The position numbers were made by a program, and so were the translations under genes. 64,000 bases of DNA from Strongyloides papillosus (Eukaryota > Nematoda > Chromadorea > Rhabditida > Strongyloididae). This document shows positions 61,285 to 64,000 of the stretch, piece after piece. Under the pieces are notes generated by a model. It was not told the origin of the DNA and did no database searches. It saw only the letters and a program-made list of their open reading frames with translations. Each line of letters starts with the position of its first letter. Within the stretch, counting starts at the first letter, position 1. The DNA lies in contig SRSI01000074.1 of assembly GCA_005656395.1 (NCBI GenBank), positions 868,001 to 932,000 on the forward strand. Reading direction: 5' to 3'.

Positions 61285-62772
61285 ATGTCAAACATTTATA
61301 AAATATATTGTGTAATCAAAATTTTTTTACTAACTTCATTTCTTCTGTATTGTCACTCACATTTAATTGTTTCTAATTATTCTATACAAAACGAAAAGAC
61401 CTTGGTAAAAAGAAACGAATTTACCTTGCTAAATACATTAGTAAATAATATTAAACAAAATGTTCCTGAATTAATTCTAAATCGTCGGATAAGAAATGCT
61501 TTTCCAAATGGACCAAAAAAGATGTTGCCTCGACATCAAAATCCACTTAAAAGACCACCTCCAAAATTACAAAAGAGAATAGGACCACAATTAAAACCAC
61601 CCGTAAGGCCCCAACAAAGACGAAATCAAAAACCACAACCACCACTAAAGCCACATTCACCACCAAGACCACAACAAGGACCAAATTTAAGATCTAAACC
61701 AATGAACCCTTCAAGAACTAATTCGCTATTAGCTTCAAAATCACAATCAAAGCTGTCTGTAAGACCCTTACAACGGTCAATTCAAAAGCGACAATCACCA
61801 CTAAAGCCAAAATTAGGACCTCCAAAACACCAGCCTCTTAGACACAATCCATCGCCAGTTTTAAAATTGGTACAACGGCAAAATCAGAGACAACAATCAC
61901 CACCAATGCAAAAATCAACCCCACTTCTACGTCCGAAGCCAAAACAAAATTCTCCACGATCCTTGGCTCTAAAACCGATGAATCAGAGGCTAAAAACTCA
62001 ACCATTGTTGAATAGAAGAATGAATCAATCAAACGCTAATCAAATGAAAATTAAAAAACTCCAGCAACTACGGAATAATAAAAAATCCCTTCAAGAATCC
62101 GGAATTCCACAAGTTATAAGGAGACACTTACCACCCTTCAGACTTTTAAATTCCCGAATGAGACAACAACAACAAAGAAATAGGCTTTTGCAGAAACAAA
62201 GACAAAGACTTCAACAACAAAATTCTAGGCTTTTGCAGAGGCAAAGAAGAAGACGTCAACAACAAAGAAATAGGCTTCTACAAAGGCAAAAAAAAAATCA
62301 ACAAAGAACTAGGTTCTTGCAAAGGCAAAGACAACAAAATCAAGCTAGAAGAGCACAGACGAGAATGAGAAATAACTTGCGAAGGAGAATTCGAAAAATT
62401 AATAGACTTAAAAGAATATTTACACAAAGGCGAGCAAGACTACAACAAAGGATAAACAGATTAAAAGCGTTATTAAGGAGACAAAAAAGACCAGTACAAA
62501 TTAGAAAAACAACTAAAAAACCTGTCGCTAAACCAAATCCCCCAGTTGTTCCAACTAAAAAACCATCTGATGTGAATCCAGGTGGAGAAGGAATCAAAGT
62601 GCCTGTTGTTGTAACTCCTAAGCCCGGTGGTGGAGCTCTAATTCCAGGAGTAGTTGTAGTTCCGGGACAAACAGGTGATCTTGAAAAAGATGAAATTGTT
62701 GGTAACGATGCTGCAGAAAGCGGTGCAATTGAAGGTGAAACTGATGATTCAAATGATGATATTGAAATATAG
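61285..62772 (+). CDS. Secreted, extremely basic Gln/Arg/Pro-rich protein
   Basis: Single exon, 495 residues, family not recognised. Residues 1-26 form a signal peptide (IFLLTSFLLYCHS). About 75-250 is Pro/Lys/Gln/Arg-rich with PP and KP units. About 285-390 is almost only Arg, Gln, Leu and Asn, with four tandem units of 13-15 residues built on RNRLLQRQ (RNRLLQKQ, NSRLLQRQ, RNRLLQRQ, RTRFLQRQ), probably helical. Then comes a Lys/Pro/Val/Gly segment (KVPVVVTPKPGGGALIPG) and an acidic end (DDSNDDIEI). The mature chain has no Cys. Several dibasic sites, including RRIRNAF near residue 67, could be cleaved by furin-type proteases, separating basic and acidic parts. The function cannot be inferred. 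Next to another secreted basic protein on the same strand. Confidence 0.82.
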   Translation: MSNIYKIYCVIKIFLLTSFLLYCHSHLIVSNYSIQNEKTLVKRNEFTLLNTLVNNIKQNVPELILNRRIRNAFPNGPKKMLPRHQNPLKRPPPKLQKRIGPQLKPPVRPQQRRNQKPQPPLKPHSPPRPQQGPNLRSKPMNPSRTNSLLASKSQSKLSVRPLQRSIQKRQSPLKPKLGPPKHQPLRHNPSPVLKLVQRQNQRQQSPPMQKSTPLLRPKPKQNSPRSLALKPMNQRLKTQPLLNRRMNQSNANQMKIKKLQQLRNNKKSLQESGIPQVIRRHLPPFRLLNSRMRQQQQRNRLLQKQRQRLQQQNSRLLQRQRRRRQQQRNRLLQRQKKNQQRTRFLQRQRQQNQARRAQTRMRNNLRRRIRKINRLKRIFTQRRARLQQRINRLKALLRRQKRPVQIRKTTKKPVAKPNPPVVPTKKPSDVNPGGEGIKVPVVVTPKPGGGALIPGVVVVPGQTGDLEKDEIVGNDAAESGAIEGETDDSNDDIEI

Positions 62773-63802
62773 AAAATAAACTTAATACAGAAAATTATGG
62801 TCAATGTATTAAAACGAAAAATTTTAAATATAAGTCAAATAATTTCCAAGAAAATCTATAGTCATATGTATATATTTGATAAAACTTATGTCTATTAAAA
62901 ATCTTCTTAATCTTAAAACTTAGAAATGAAAATTTTTCTTTTGTATTTGGCAAATATTTTGTGTTCATCAGAATATAATGGAAAATTTCAGGATCAATAT
63001 GTAAAATAATTTTCCAATCAATTTTAAAGAGATAGGTAATGACTTGAAATGATAAGAAGTACATATTATTGACATTTCACAATTATATGCCTTTAAAATT
63101 AACGATAGTAGTAAAAAATTCATTAAATTTCAAAAGCTTTATAAAATTTCAATAAAATGTGATTGATAAAATCATAGCCAGAAAGAAGTTTAATAGAAAT
63201 AATTAACATTCTCTGAAACCATTAAATTTTCTTTCCATCGTATTCAATTTTAAAAATTACTACTTTTTCGAAATGCAGTGTATTTGATCTTCCATGAAAG
63301 TCTCGATGATCACCATGAAGTTTCGCGCATATTTTTGTTTTGAAACAAAAAATTTAAACTTCTATCACCAAGACCTTTGAAAGTCACCAAATATGTACAT
63401 ATAATATATACATTTACAAATTAAACATTTCCTTCAACAATAGATGAAATGTAGTTCATTAAACTATATTTCATAATCATATCTCTATTTCAAAATTTAA
63501 TTCAGGTAAGAAGTACTATTCAAAAAAATAATAAACGCCCCCTTAACACATATTCTATACCCCAATATATTAACAACATGACAGTAGACAATCGTGCTAA
63601 GAATCTATAAGTTTTTCGAAATAATTCACCCTATTAACTAATTATTTCACGTGATAACTTTTTTCGTTAATTTCAAAATATTCTCATGATTTCTCAATAT
63701 TTACATTATAAAAGTAGTATATCATCACTATAGTTATTTTTTATTTTTTGTTTAACTACAATTTCTTAATTATTATTGAATTTTTAGTAAAATTATATTA
63801 TA
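62773..63802. other. Intergenic upstream of the CHCHD gene
   Basis: AT-rich, with some C-rich patches (63530-63590). Open frames here on the minus strand (62801-63064) look random. Promoter of the CHCHD gene is expected in the last few hundred bases. Confidence 0.5.
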
Positions 63803-64000
63803 ATGGTACGTAAAAGAACTGCTTCTCCAGCTTCAAGTGGACCGGTCCGCCGTTCATCACCTCCACCAACACCTGCTGCAGCACCTGCTCCTAATTATTC
63901 AGCTCCACCAGCTCCAGTTGCAACTCCAATGGCTGCTGGTGCAGCTCCAAAACAACCTGGACTTATGGCTCAAATGGCTGCTACTGCTGGTGGTGTTGCT
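63803..64000 (+). CDS. har-1: CHCHD2/CHCHD10 homologue, N-terminal part, cut by the right edge
   Basis: CHCHD2/10 are twin-CX9C proteins of the mitochondrial intermembrane space. The visible 66 residues begin MVRKRTASPASSG, a basic, Ser-rich targeting region, followed by a Pro/Ala-rich stretch and KQPGLMAQMAATAGGVA. That last block is the conserved start of the family's hydrophobic central helix and matches human CHCHD2 almost residue for residue. The CHCH domain with its Cys pairs lies beyond the window, so it cannot be checked. Codons here are richer in G/C than in the flanking spacer. The C. elegans orthologue is har-1. Confidence 0.9.
   Translation, partial: MVRKRTASPASSGPVRRSSPPPTPAAAPAPNYSAPPAPVATPMAAGAAPKQPGLMAQMAATAGGVA

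Noticed and set aside
62340..62804. 154-codon minus frame opposite the basic secreted protein
   Set aside because: Antisense shadow; the plus frame has the signal peptide and repeat structure.

Overview
The window is nuclear DNA from a very AT-rich nematode, most likely a Strongyloides or Parastrongyloides species. The evidence is the base composition, spliceosomal introns of about 37-60 bases with GT-AG ends, long AT-only spacers, and typical worm families: transthyretin-like, DUF273, DUF1647, TWK potassium channel, receptor guanylate cyclase. No spliced-leader gene, rRNA, CRISPR array or bacterial operon was seen. Exon structures were rebuilt by hand from splice sites and reading-phase agreement, so exon edges are inference.

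Layout. 0-4.5 kb: an unrecognised gene cut by the left edge, an E2F4/5-type factor (+), PRP38 (-) and an orphan single-pass membrane protein (-). 4.7-6.4 kb: a non-coding transposon with 14-bp inverted ends, an 8-bp target duplication and six internal 176-bp repeats. 7.3-18.3 kb: aspartyl beta-hydroxylase, a DUF273 glycosyltransferase, a transthyretin-like protein and a dicarboxylate-carrier-like protein, all (+). 19.8-20.2 kb: tRNA-Gly(GCC) and tRNA-Lys(TTT). 20.9-26.3 kb: intronless beta-tubulin (-), an MPV17-family protein (-) and a membrane-anchored carboxylesterase (+). 27.3-33.9 kb: a nine-exon two-pore-domain K+ channel. 35.5-41.6 kb: sulfotransferase (-), REV1 (+) and core-1 galactosyltransferase (-). 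41.6-47.6 kb: a gene-poor stretch with a decayed mariner and a foldback repeat. 47.6-56.2 kb: DUF1647 protein (+), a small repeat-rich secreted protein (-), receptor guanylate cyclase (-), a second copy of the transposon and a second sulfotransferase (-). 58.5-62.8 kb: two secreted low-complexity basic proteins (+). The right edge cuts a CHCHD2/CHCHD10 (har-1) homologue.

Themes. Six enzymes of protein or glycan modification in the secretory pathway (aspartyl hydroxylase, DUF273, DUF1647, C1GALT1-like, two sulfotransferases) lie in the same 64 kb as a Thr-rich mucin-like protein. Four conserved genes are interrupted by single-base changes in short homopolymers (E2F twice, PRP38 once, C1GALT1 N-terminus once), which more likely reflects consensus errors than real inactivation. 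The most unusual structure is the transposon carrying nucleosome-length tandem repeats, present as two copies with six and three units.
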